Below, in pieces: positions 1 through 12,000 of a stretch of 64,000 nt of DNA (position 1 is the first letter of the stretch; every line of letters starts with the position of its first letter). The DNA lies in contig NC_091298.1 in the NCBI RefSeq assembly GCF_038502225.1, forward strand, positions 46,116,318 to 46,180,317, in the 5' to 3' direction. The stretch is from Cherax quadricarinatus. Taxonomy: Eukaryota; Arthropoda; Malacostraca; Decapoda; Parastacidae. A program made the translations under genes and the position numbers. Under the pieces are notes generated by a model. The model had not been told where the DNA came from. It saw nothing but the letters and a program-made list of their open reading frames with translations, and ran no database searches.

Positions 1-3000
1 AGAGTGAGAGGTGAAGGTCTGATCCAGTGAGAGTGAGAGGTGAAGGTCTGATCCAGTGAGAGTGAGAGGTGAAGGTCTGATCCAGTGAGAGTGAGAGGTG
101 AAGGTCTGATCCAGTGGGAGTGAAACTTGAAGGTCTGATCCAATGAGTGAGAGTGAAGGTCTGATCCAGTGAGAGTGAGAGGTGAAGGTCTGATCCAGTG
201 AGAGTGAGTGGTGAAGGTCTGATCCAGTGAGAGTGAGAGGTGAAGTCTGATCCTGGTCTGATCCAGTGAGAGTGAGAGGTGAAGGTCTGATCCAGTGAGA
301 GTGAGAGGTGAAGGTCTGATCCAGTGAGAGTGAGAGGTGAAGGTCTGATCCAGTGAGAGTGAGAGGTGAAGGTCTGATCCAGTGAGAGTGAGAGGTGAAG
401 GTCTGATCCAGTGAGAGTGAGAGGTGAAGGTCTGATCCAGTGAGAGTGAGAGAGGAAGGTCTGATCCAGTGAGAGTGAGAGGAGAAGGTCTGATCCAGTG
501 AGAGTGAGAGGTGAAGGTCTGATCCAGTGAGAGTGAGAGGTGAAGGTCTGATCCAGTGAGAGTGAGAGGTGAAGGTCTGATCCAGTGTGAAGGTCTTATC
601 CAGTGAGAGTGAGAGGTGAAGGTCTGATCCAGTGAGAGTGAGAGGTGAAGGTCTGATCCAGTGAGAGTGAGAGGTGAAGGTCTGATCCAGTGAGAGTGAG
701 AGGTGAAGGTCTGATCCAGTGAGAGTGAGAGGTGAAGGTCTGATCCAGTGAGAGTGAGAGGTGAAGGTCTGATCCAGTGAGAGAGAGAGGTGAAGGTCTG
801 ATCCAGTGAGAGTGAGAGTTGAAGGTCTGATCCAGTGAGTGAGAGGTGAAGGTCTGATCCAGTGAAGGTCTGATCCAGTGAGAGGTGAAGGTCTGATCCA
901 ATGAGAGTGAGAGGTGAAGGTCTGATCCAGTGAGAGGTGAAGGTCTGATCCAGTGAGAGGTGAAGGTCTGATCCAGTGAGAGTGAGAGTTGAAGGTCTGG
1001 TCCAATGAGAGGTGAAGGTCTGAACCAGTGAGAGTGAGAGTTGAAGGTCTGATCCAGTGAGAGTGAGAGGTGAAGGTCTGATCCAATGAGAGTGAGAGTT
1101 GAAGGTCTGATCCAGTGAAGGTCTGATCCAGTGAGTGGTGAAGGTCTGATCCAGTGAGAGTGAGAGGTGAAGGTCTGATAGAGTGAGAGTGAGAGTGAGA
1201 GGTGAAGGTCTGATCCAGTGGGAGTGAGAGGTGAAGGTCTGATCCAGTGAGAGTGAGAGGTGAAGGTCTGATTCAGTGAGAATGAGAGGTGAAGGTCTGA
1301 TCCAGTGAGAGTGAAGGTCTGATCCAGTGAGAGTGAGAGGTGAAGGTCTGATCCAGTGAGAGTGAGAGTGAAGGTCTGATCCAGTGAGAGTGAGAGGTGA
1401 AGGTCTCATCCAGTGAGAGTGAGAGGTGAAGGTCTGATCCAGTGAGGTGAAGGTCTGATCCAGTGAGAGTGAGAGGAGAAGGTCTGATCCAGTGAGAGTG
1501 AGAGGTGAAGGTCTGATCCAGTGAGAGTGAGAGGTGAAGGTCTGATCCAGTGGGAGTGAGAGGTGAAGGTCTGATCCAGTGAGAGTGAGAGGTGAAGGTC
1601 TGATCCAGTGAGAGTGAGAGGTGAAGGTCTGATCCAGTGAGAGTGAGAGGTGAAGGTCTGATCCAGTGAGAGTGAGATGTGAAGGTCTGATCAAGTGAGA
1701 TTGAGAGGTGAAGGTCTGATCCAGTAAGAGGTGATGGTCTGATCCAGTTAGAGGTGAAGGTCTGATCCAGTGAGAGTGAGAGGTGAAGGTCTGATCCAGT
1801 GAGAGTGAGAGTTGAAGGTCTGATCCAGTGAGAGTGAGAGGTGAAGGTCTGATCCAGTGAAGGTCTGAGTGAGTGGTGAAGGTCTGATCCAGTGAGAGTG
1901 AGAGGTGAAGGTCTGATCCAGTGAGAGTGAGTGGTGAAGGTCTGATCCAGTGAGAGTGAGAGGTGAAGGTCTGATCCAGTGAGAGTGAGAGGTGAAGGTC
2001 TGATCCAGTGAGAGTGAGAGGTGAAGGTCTGATCCAGTGAGAGTGAGAGGTGAAGGTCTGATCCAGTGAGAGTGAGAGGTGAAGGTCTGATCCAGTGAGA
2101 GTGAGAGGTGAAGGTCTGATCCAGTGAGAGTGAGAGGTGAAGGTCTGATCCAGTGAGAGTGAGAGGTGAAGGTCTGATCCAGTAAGAGTGAGAGGTGAAG
2201 GTCTGATCCAGTGAGAGTGAGAGGTGAAGGTCTGATCCAGTGAGAGTGAGAGGTGAAGGTCTGATCCAGTGAGAGTGAGAGGTGAAGGTCTGATCCAGTG
2301 AGAGTGAGAGGTGAAGGTCTGATCCAGTGAGAGTGAGAGGTGAAGGTCTGATCCAGTGAGAGTGAGAGGTGAAGGTCTGATCCAGTGAGAGTGAGAGGTG
2401 AAGGTCTGATCCAGTGAGAGTGAGAGAAGGTCTGTGAGGTGTAGGTCTGATCCAGTGAGAGTGAGAGGTGAAGGTCTGATCCAGTGAGAGTGAGAGGTGA
2501 AGGTCTGATCCAGTGAGAGTGAGAGGTGAAGGTCTGATCCAGTGAGAGTGAGAGGTGAAGGTCTGATCCAGTGAGAGTGAGAGGTGAAGGTCTGATCCAG
2601 TGAGAGTGAGAGGTGAAGGTCTGATCCAGTGAGAGTGAGAGGGGAAGGTCTGATCCAGTGAGTGAAGATCTGATCCAGTGAGAGGTGAACGTCTGATCCA
2701 GTGAGTGGTGAAGGTCTGATCCAGTGAGAGTGAGAGGTGAAGGTCTGATCCTGTGAGACTGAGAGAGAAAGGTCTGATCCAGTGAGAGTGAGAGGAGAAG
2801 GTCTGATCCAGTGAGAGTGAGTGGTGAAGGTCTGATCCAGTGAGAGTGAGAGGTGAAGGTCTGATCCAGTGAGAGTGAGTGGTGAAGGTCTGACCCAGTG
2901 AGAGTGAAGGTCTGATCCAGTGAGGTCTGAGTGAGAGGTGAAGGTCTGATCCAGTGAGAGTGAGAGGTGAAGGTCTGATCCAGTGAGAGTGAGAGGTGAA

Positions 3001-6000
3001 GGTCTGATCCAGTGAGAGTGAGAGGTGAAGGTCTGATCCAGTGAGAGTGAGAGGTGAAGGTCTGATCCAGTGAGAGTGAGAGGTGAAGGTCTGATCCAGT
3101 GAGAGTGAGAGGTGAAGGTCTGATCCAGTGAGAGTGAGAGGTGAAGGTCTGATCCAGTGAGAGTGAGAGGTGAAGGTCTGATCCAGTGAGAGTGAGAGGT
3201 GAAGGTCTGATCCAGTGAGAGTGAGAGGTGAAGGTCTGATCCAGTGAGAGTGAGAGGTGAAGGTCTGATCCAGTGAGAGTGAGAGGTGAAGGTCTGATCC
3301 AGTGAGAGTGAGAGGTGAAGGTCTGATCCAGTGAGAGTGAGAGGTGAAGGTCTGATCCAGTGAGAGTGAGAGGTGAAGGTCTGATCCAGTGAGAGTGAGA
3401 GGTGAAGGTCTGATCCAGTGAGAGTGAGAGGTGAAGGTCTGATCCAGTGAGAGTGAGAGAGGAAGGTCTGATCAAGTGAGAGTGAGAGGTGAAGGTCTGA
3501 TCCAGTGAGAGTGAGTGGTGAAGGTCTGATCCAGTGAGAGGTGAAGGTCTGATCCTGTGAGAGTTGAAGGTCTGATCCAGTAAGAGGTGAAGGTCTGATC
3601 AAGAGAGAGTGAGAGTTGAAGGTCTGATCCAGTGAGAGTGAGAGTTGAAGGTCTGACCCAGCGAGAGGTGAAGGTCTGATGCAGTGAGAGTTGAAGGTCT
3701 GATCCAGTGAGAGTTGAAGGTCTGATCCAGTGAGAGTTGAAGGTCTGATCCAGTGAGAGTTGAAGGTCTGATCCAGTGAGAGTTGAAGGTCTGATCCAGT
3801 GAGAGTTGAAGGTCTGATAAAGTAAGAGGTGAAGGTCTGATCCAGTGAGAGTTGAAGGTCTGATCCAGTAAGAGGTGAAGGTCTGATCCAGTGAGAGTGA
3901 GAGGTGAAGGTCTGATCCAGTGAGAGTGAGAGGTGAAGGTCTGATCAAGTGGGAGTGAGAGGTGAAGGTCTGATCCAGTGAGAGTGAGAGGTGAAGGTCT
4001 GATCCAGTGAGAGTGACAGAGGAAGGTCTGATCCAGTGAGAGTGAGAGGTGAAGGTCTGATCCAGTGAGAGTGAGAGGTGAAGGTCTGATCCAGTGGGAG
4101 TGAGAGGTGAAGGTCTGATCCAGTGAGAGTGAGAGGTGAAGGTCTGATCCAGTGAGAGTGAGAGAGGAAGGTCTGATCCAGTGAGAGTGAGAGGTGAAGG
4201 TCTGATCCAGTGAGAGTGAGAGGTGAAGGTCTGATCCAGTGAGAGTGAGAGGTGAAGGTCTGATCCAGTGAGAGTGAGAGGTGAAGGTCTGATCCAGTGA
4301 GAGTGAGAGGTGAAGGTCTGATCCAGTGAGAGTGAGTGGTGAAGGTCTGATCCAGTGAGAGTGAGAGGTGAAGGTCTGATCCAGTGAGAGTGAGAGGTGA
4401 AGGTCTGATCCAGTGAGAGTGAGAGGTGAAGGTCTGATCCAGTGAGAGTGAGAGGTGAAGGTCTGATCCAGTGAGAGTGAGAGGTGAAGGTCTGATCCAG
4501 TGAGAGTGAGAGGTGAAGGTCTGATCCAGTGAGAGTGAGAGGTGAAGGTCTGATCCAGTGAGAGTGAGAGGTGAAGGTCTGATCCAGTGAGAGTGAGAGG
4601 TGAAGGTCTGATCCAGTGAGAGTGAGAGGTGAAGGTCTGATCCAGTGAGAGTGAGAGGTGAAGGTCTGATCCAGTGAGAGTGAGAGGTGAAGGTCTGATC
4701 CAGTGAGAGTGAGAGGTGAAGGTCTGATCCAGTGAGAGTGAGAGGTGAAGGTCTGATCCAGTGAGAGTGAGAGGTGAAGGTCTGATCCAGTGAGAGTGAG
4801 AGGTGAAGGTCTGATCCAGTGAGAGTGAGAGGTGAAGGTCTGATCCAGTGAGAGTGAGAGGTGAAGGTCTGATCCAGTGAGAGTGAGAGAGGAAGGTCTG
4901 ATCCAGTGAGAGTGAGAGGAGAAGGTCTGATCCAGTGAGAGTGAGAGGTGAAGGTCTGATCCAGTGAGAGTGAGAGGTGAAGGTCTGATCCAGTGGGAGT
5001 GAAAGGTGAAGGTCTGATCCAATGAGTGAGAGGTGAAGGTCTGATCCAGTGAGAGTGAGAGTTGAAGGTCTGATCTAGTGAGAGGTGAAGGTCTGATCCT
5101 GTGAGAGTGAGAGTTGAAGGTCTGGTCCAGTGAGAGGTGAAGGTCTGATCCAGTGAGAGTGAGACTTGAAGGTTTGATCCAGTGAGAGTGAAAGGTGAAG
5201 GTCTGATCCAATGAGTGAGAGGTGAAGGTCTGATCCAGTGAGAGTGAGAGTTGAAGGTCTGATCCAGTGAGAGGTGAAGGTCTGATCCTGTGAGAGTTGA
5301 AGGTCTGATCCAGTAAGAGGTGAAGGTCTGATCCAGTGAGAGTGAGAGTTGGTCTGATCCAGTGAGAGTGAGAGTTGAAGGTCTGACCCAGTGAGAGGTG
5401 AAGATCTGATGCAGAGAGAGTTGAATGTCTGATCCAGTGAGAGTTGAAGGTCTGATCCAGTGAGAGTTGAAGGTCTGATCCAGTGAGAGTGAGAGGTGAA
5501 GGTCTGATCAAGTGGGAGTGAGAGGTGAAGTTCTGATCCAGTGAGAGTGAGAGGTGAAGGTCTGATCCAGTGAGAGTGACAGAGGAAGGTCTGATCCAGT
5601 GAGAGTGAGAGGTGAAGGTCTGATCCAGTGAGAGTGAGAGGTGAAGGTCTGATCCAGTGAGAGTGACAGAGGAAGGTCTGATCCAGTGAGAGTAAGAGTC
5701 GAAGGTCTGATACAGTGAGAGTTGAAGGTCTGGTCCAGTGAGAGGTGAAGGTCTGATCCAGTGAGAAGTGAAGGTCTGATCCAGTGAGAGGTGAAGGTCT
5801 GATCCAGTGAGAGTGAGAGGTGAAGGTCTGATAGAGTGAGAGTTGAAGGTCTGATCCAGTGAGAGTGAGAGGTGAAGGTCTGATCCAGTGAGAGTGAGAG
5901 GTGAAGGTCTGATTCAGTGAGAGGGAGAGTTGAAGCTCTGATCCAGTGAGAGTGAAAGGTGAAGGTCTGATCCAGTGAGAGTGAGAGGTGAAGGTCTGGT

Positions 6001-9000
6001 CCAGTGGGGAGAGGTGAAGGTCTGATCCAGTGAGAAGTGAAGGTCTGATCCAGTGAGAGGTGAAGGTCTGATTCAGTGAGAGTGAGAGGTGAAGGTCTGA
6101 ACCAGTGAGAGTGAGTGGTGAAGGTCTGATCCAGTGAGAGTGAGAGGTGAAGGTCTGATCCAGTGAGAGTGAGAGGTGAAGGTCTGATCCAGTGAGAGTG
6201 AGAGGTGAAGGTCTGATCCAGTGAGAATGAGAGGTGAAGGTCTGATCCAGTGAGAGTGAGAGGTGAAGGTCTGATCCAGTGAGAGTGAGAGGTGAAGGTC
6301 TGATCCAGTGAGAGTGAGAGGTGAAGGTCTGATCCAGTGAGAGTGAGAGGTGAAGGTCTGATCCAGTGAGAGTGAGAGGTGAAGGTCTGATCCAGTGAGA
6401 GTGAGAGGTGAAGGTCTGATCCAGTGAGAGTGAGAGGTGAAGGTCTGATCCAGTGAGAGTGAGAGGTGAAGGTCTGATCCAGTGAGAGTGAGAGGTGAAG
6501 GTCTGATCCAGTGAGAGTGAGAGGAGAAGGTCTGATCCAGTGAAGGTCTGATCCAGTGAGAGGTGAAGGTCTGATCCAGTGAGAGTGAGAGGTGAAGGTC
6601 TGATCCAGTGAGAGTGAGAGGTGAAGGTCTGATCCAGTGAGAGTGAGAGGTGAAGGTCTGATCCAGTGAGAGTGAGAGGTGAAGGTCTGATCCAGTGAGA
6701 GTGAGAGGTGAAGGTCTGATCCAGTGAGAGTGAGAGGTGAAGGTCTGATCCAGTGAGAGTGAGAGGTGAAGGTCTGATCCAGTGAGAGTGAGAGGTGAAG
6801 GTCTGATCCAGTGAGAGTGAGAGGTGAAGGTCTGATCCAGTGAGAGTGAGAGGTGAAGGTCTGATCCAGTGAGAGTGAGAGGTGAAGGTCTGATCCAGTG
6901 AGAGTGAGAGGTGAAGGTCTGATCCAGTGAGAGTGAGAGGTGAAGGTCTGATCCAGTGAGTGTGTGAAGGTCTGAGAGTGAGAGAAGGTCTGATCCAGTG
7001 AGAGTGAGAGGTGAAGGTCTGATCCAGTGAAGGTCTGGTCCAGTGAGAGGTGAAGGTCTGATCCAGTGAGAGTGAGAGGTGAAGGTCTGATCCAGTGAGA
7101 GTGAGAGGTGAAGGTCTGATCCAGTGAGAGTGAGAGGTGAAGGTCTGATCCAGTGAGAGTGAGAGGTGAAGGTCTGATCCAGTGAGAGTGAGAGTGAGAG
7201 TGAGAGTTGAAGGTCTGATCCAGTGAGAGTGAGAGTTGAAGGTCTGATCCTGTGAGAGTTGAAGGTCTGATCCAGTGAGAGGTGAAGGTCTGATCCTGTG
7301 AGAGTTGAAGGTCTGATCCAGTAAGAGGTGAAGGTCTGATCAAGAGAGAGTGAGAGTTGAAGGTCTGATCCAGTGAGAGTGAGAGTTGAAGGTCTGACCC
7401 AGCGAGAGGTGAAGGTCTGATGCAGTGAGAGTTGAAGGTCTGATCCAGTGAGAGTTGAAGGTCTGATCCAGTGAGAGTTGAAGGTCTGATCTAGTGAGAG
7501 TTGAAGGTCTGATCCAGTGAGAGTTGAAGGTCTGATCCAGTGAGAGTTGAAGGTCTGATAAAGTAAGAGGTGAAGGTCTGATCCAGTGAGAGTTGAAGGT
7601 CTGATCCAGTGAGAGTGAGAGGTGAAGGTCTGATCCAGTGAGAGTGAGAGGTGAAGGTCTGATCCAGTGAGAGTGAGAGGTGAAGGTCTGATCCAGTGAG
7701 AGTGAGAGGTGAAGGTCTGATCCAGTGAGAGTGAGAGAGGAAGGTCTGATCCAGTGAGAGTGAGTGGTGAAGGTCTGATCCAGTGAGAGTGAGAGATGAA
7801 GGTCTGATCCAGTGAGAGTGAGAGGTGAAGGTCTGATCCAGTGAGAGTGAGTGGTGAAGGTCTGATCCAGTGAGAGTGAGAGGTGAAGGTCTGATCCAGT
7901 GAGAGTGAGAGGTGAAGGTCTGATCCAGTGAGAGTGAGAGGTGAAGGTCTGATCCAGTGAGAGTGAGAGGTGAAGGTCTGATCCAGTGAGAGTGAGAGGT
8001 GAAGGTCTGATCCAGTGAGAGTGAGAGGTGAAGGTCTGATCCAGTGAGAGTGAGAGGTGAAGGTCTGATCCAGTGAGAGTGAGAGGTGAAGGTCTGATCC
8101 AGTGAGAGTGAGAGGTGAAGGTCTGATCCAGTGAGAGTGAGAGGTGAAGGTCTGATCCAGTGAGAGTGAGAGGTGAAGGTCTGATCCAGTGAGAGTGAGA
8201 GGTGAAGGTCTGATCCAGTGAGAGTGAGAGGTGAAGGTCTGATCCAGTGAGAGTGAGAGGTGAAGGTCTGATCCAGTGAGAGTGAGAGGTGAAGGTCTGA
8301 TCCAGTGAGAGTGAGAGGTGAAGGTCTGATCCAGTGAGAGTGAGAGGTGAAGGTCTGATCCAGTGGGGGTGAGAGGTGAAGGTCTGATCCAGTGAAAGTG
8401 AGAGGTGAAGGTCTGATCCAGTGAGAGTGAGAGGTGAAGGTCCGATCCAGTGGGAGTGAAAGGTGAAGGTCTGTGAGAGTGAGAGGTGAAGGTCTGATCC
8501 AGTGAGAGTGAGAGGTGAAGGTCTGATCCAGTGAGAGTGAGAGGTGAAGGTCTGATCCAGTGAGAGTGAGAGGTGAAGGTCTGATCCAGTGAGAGTGAGA
8601 GGTGAAGGTCTGATCCAGTGAGAGTGAGAGGTGAAGGTCTGATCCAGTGAGAGTGAGAGGTGAAGGTCTGATCCAGTGAGAGGTGAAGGTCTGATCCAGT
8701 GAGAGTTGAAGGTCTGATCCAGTGAGAGTGAGAGGTGAAGGTCTGATCCAGTGAGAGTGAGAGGTGAAGGTCTGATCCAGTGAGAGTGAGAGGTGAAGGT
8801 CTGATCCAGTGAGAGTGAGAGGTGAAGGTCTGATCCAGTGAGAGTGAGAGTTGAAGGTCTGATCCAGTGAGAGTGAGAGGTGAAGGTCTGATCCAGTGAG
8901 AGTGAGAGGTGAAGGTCTGATCCAGTGAGAGTGAGAGAGGAAGGTCTGATCCAGTGAGAGTGAGAGGAGAAGGTCTGATCCAGTGAGAGTGAGAGGTGAA

Positions 9001-12000
9001 GGTCTGATCCAGTGAGAGTGAGAGGTGAAGGTCTGATCCAGTGAGAGTGAGAGGTGAAGGTCTGATCCAGTGAGAGTGAGAGGTGAAGGTCTGATCCAGT
9101 GAGAGTGAGAGGTGAAGGTCTGATCCAGTGAGAGTGAGAGGTGAAGGTCTGATCCAGTGAGAGTGAGAGGTGAAGGTCTGATCCAGTGAGAGTGAGAGGT
9201 GAAGGTCTGATCCAGTGAGAGTGAGAGGTGAAGGTCTGATCCAGTGAGAGTGAGAGGTGAAGGTCTGATCCAGTGAGAGTGAGAGGTGAAGGTCTGATCC
9301 AGTGAGAGTGAGAGGTGAAGGTCTGATCCAGTGAGAGTGAGAGGTGAAGGTCTGATCCAGTGAGAGTGAGAGGTGAAGGTCTGATCCAGTGAGAGTGAGA
9401 GGTGAAGGTCTGATCCAGTGAGAGTGAGAGGTGAAGGTCTGATCCAGTGAGAGTGAGAGGTGAAGGTCTGATCCAGTGAGAGTGAGAGGTGAAGGTCTGA
9501 TCCAGTGAGAGTGAGAGGTGAAGGTCTGATCCAGTGAGAGTGAGAGGTGAAGGTCTGATCCAGTGAGAGTGAGAGGTGAAGGTCTGATCCAGTGAGAGTG
9601 AGAGGTGAAGGTCTGATCCAGTGAGAGTGAGAGGTGAAGGTCTGATCCAGTGAGAGTGAGGTGAGGTCTGATCCAGTGAGATTGAGAGGTGAAGGTCTGA
9701 TCCAGTGAGAGTGAGAGGTGAAGGTCTGATCCAGTGAGAGTGAGAGGTGAAGGTCTGATCCAGTGAGAGTGAGAGGTGAAGGTCTGATCCAGTGAGAGTG
9801 AGAGGTGAAGGTCTGATCCAGTGAGAGTGAGAGGTGAAGGTCTGATCCAGTGAGAGTGAGAGTTGAAGGTCTGGTCCAGTGAGAGGTGAAGGTCTGATCC
9901 AGTGAGAGTGAGAGTTGAAGGTTTGATCCAGTGAGAGTGAAAGGTGAAGGTCTGATCCAATGAGTGAGAGGTGAAGGTCTGATCCAGTGATCCAGTGAGA
10001 GTGAGAGGTGAAGGTCTGATCCAGTGAGAGTGAGAGGTGAAGGTCTGATCCAGTGAGAGTGAGAGAGGAAGGTCTGATCCAGTGAGAGTGAGAGGAGAAG
10101 GTCTGATCCAGTGAGAGTGAGAGGTGAAGGTCTGATCCAGTGAGAGTGAGAGGTGAAGGTCTGATCCAGTGAGAGTGAGAGGTGAAGGTCTGATCCAGTG
10201 AGAGTGAGAGGTGAAGGTCTGATCCAGTGAGAGTGAGAGGTGAAGGTCTGATCCAGTGAAGGTCTGAGTGAGAGGTGAAGGTCTGATCCAGTGAGAGTGA
10301 GAGGTGAAGGTCTGATCCAGTGAGAGTGAGAGGTGAAGGTCTGATCCAGTGAGAGTGAGAGGTGAAGGTCTGATCCAGTGAGAGTGAGAGGTGAAGGTCT
10401 GATCCAGTGAGAGTGAGAGGTGAAGGTCTGATCCAGTGAGAGTGAGAGAGGAAGGTCTGATCCAGTGAGAGTGAGAGGAGAAGGTCTGATCCAGTGAGAG
10501 TGAGAGGTGAAGGTCTGATCCAGTGAGAGTGAGAGGTGAAGGTCTGATCCAGTGAGAGTGATCCAGTGAGAGTGGAGAAGGTCTGATCCAGTGAGAGTGA
10601 GAGGTGAAGGTCTGATCCAGTGAGAGTGAGAGGTGAAGGTCTGATCCAGTGAGAGTGAGAGGTGAAGGTCTGATCCAGTGAGAGTGAGAGGTGAAGGTCT
10701 GATCCAGTGAGAGTGAGAGGTGAAGGTCTGATCCAGTGAGAGTGAGAGGTGAAGGTCTGATCCAGTGAGAGTGAGAGGTGAAGGTCTGATCCAGTGAGAG
10801 TGAGAGGTGAAGGTCTGATCCAGTGAGAGTGAGAGGTGAAGGTCTGATCCAGTGAGAGTGAGAGGTGAAGGTCTGATCCAGTGAGAGTGAGAGGTGAAGG
10901 TCTGATCCAGTGAGAGTGAGAGGTGAAGGTCTGATCCAGTGAGAGTGAGAGAGGAAGGTCTGATCCAGTGAGAGTGAGAGAGGAAGGTCTGATCCAGTGA
11001 GAGTGAGAGGAGAAGGTCTGATCCAGTGAGAGTGAGAGGTGAAGGTCTGATCCAGTGAGAGTGAGAGGTGAAGGTCTGATCCAGTGAGATCCAGTGAGAG
11101 TGAGAGGTGAAGGTCTGATCCAGTGAGAGTGAGAGGTGAAGGTCTGATCCAGTGAGAGTGAGAGGTGAAGGTCTGATCCAGTGAGAGTGAGAGGTGAAGG
11201 TCTGATCCAGTGAGAGTGAGAGGTGAAGGTCTGATCCAGTGAGAGTGAGAGGTGAAGGTCTGATCCAGTGAGAGTGAGAGGTGAAGGTCTGATCCAGTGA
11301 GAGTGAGAGGTGAAGGTCTGATCCAGTGAGAGTGAGAGGTGAAGGTCTGATCCAGTGAGAGTGAGAGGTGAAGGTCTGATCCAGTGAGAGTGAGAGGTGA
11401 AGGTCTGATCCAGTGAGAGTGAGAGGTGAAGGTCTGATCCAGTGAGAGTGAGAGGTGAAGGTCTGATCCAGTGAGAAGGTCTGATCCAGAGAGTGAAGGT
11501 CTGATCCAGTGAGAGTGAGAGGTGAAGGTCTGATCCAGTGAGAGTGATCCAGTGAGAGGTGAAGGTCTGGTCCAGTGAGAGTGAGAGGTGAAGGTCTGAT
11601 CCAGTGAGAGTGAGAGGTGAAGGTCTGATCCAGTGAGAGTGAGAGGTGAAGGTCTGACCCAGTGAGAGTGAGAGGTGAAGGTCTGATCCAGTGAGAGTGA
11701 GAGGTGAAGGTCTGATAGAGTGAGAGTTGAAGGTCTGATCCAGTGAGAGTGAGAGGTGAAGGTCTGATCCAGTGAGAGTGAGAGGTGAAGGTCTGATCCA
11801 GTGAGAGTGAGAGGTGAAGGTCTGATCCAGTGAGAGTGAGAGGTGAAGGTCTGATCCAGTGAGAGTGAGAGGTGAAGGTCTGATCCAGTGAGAGTGAGAG
11901 GTGAAGGTCTGATCCAGTGAGAGTTGAAGGTCTGACCCAGTGAGAGTGAGAGGTGAAGGTCTGATCCAGTGAGAGTGAGAGGTGAAGGTCTGATCCAGTG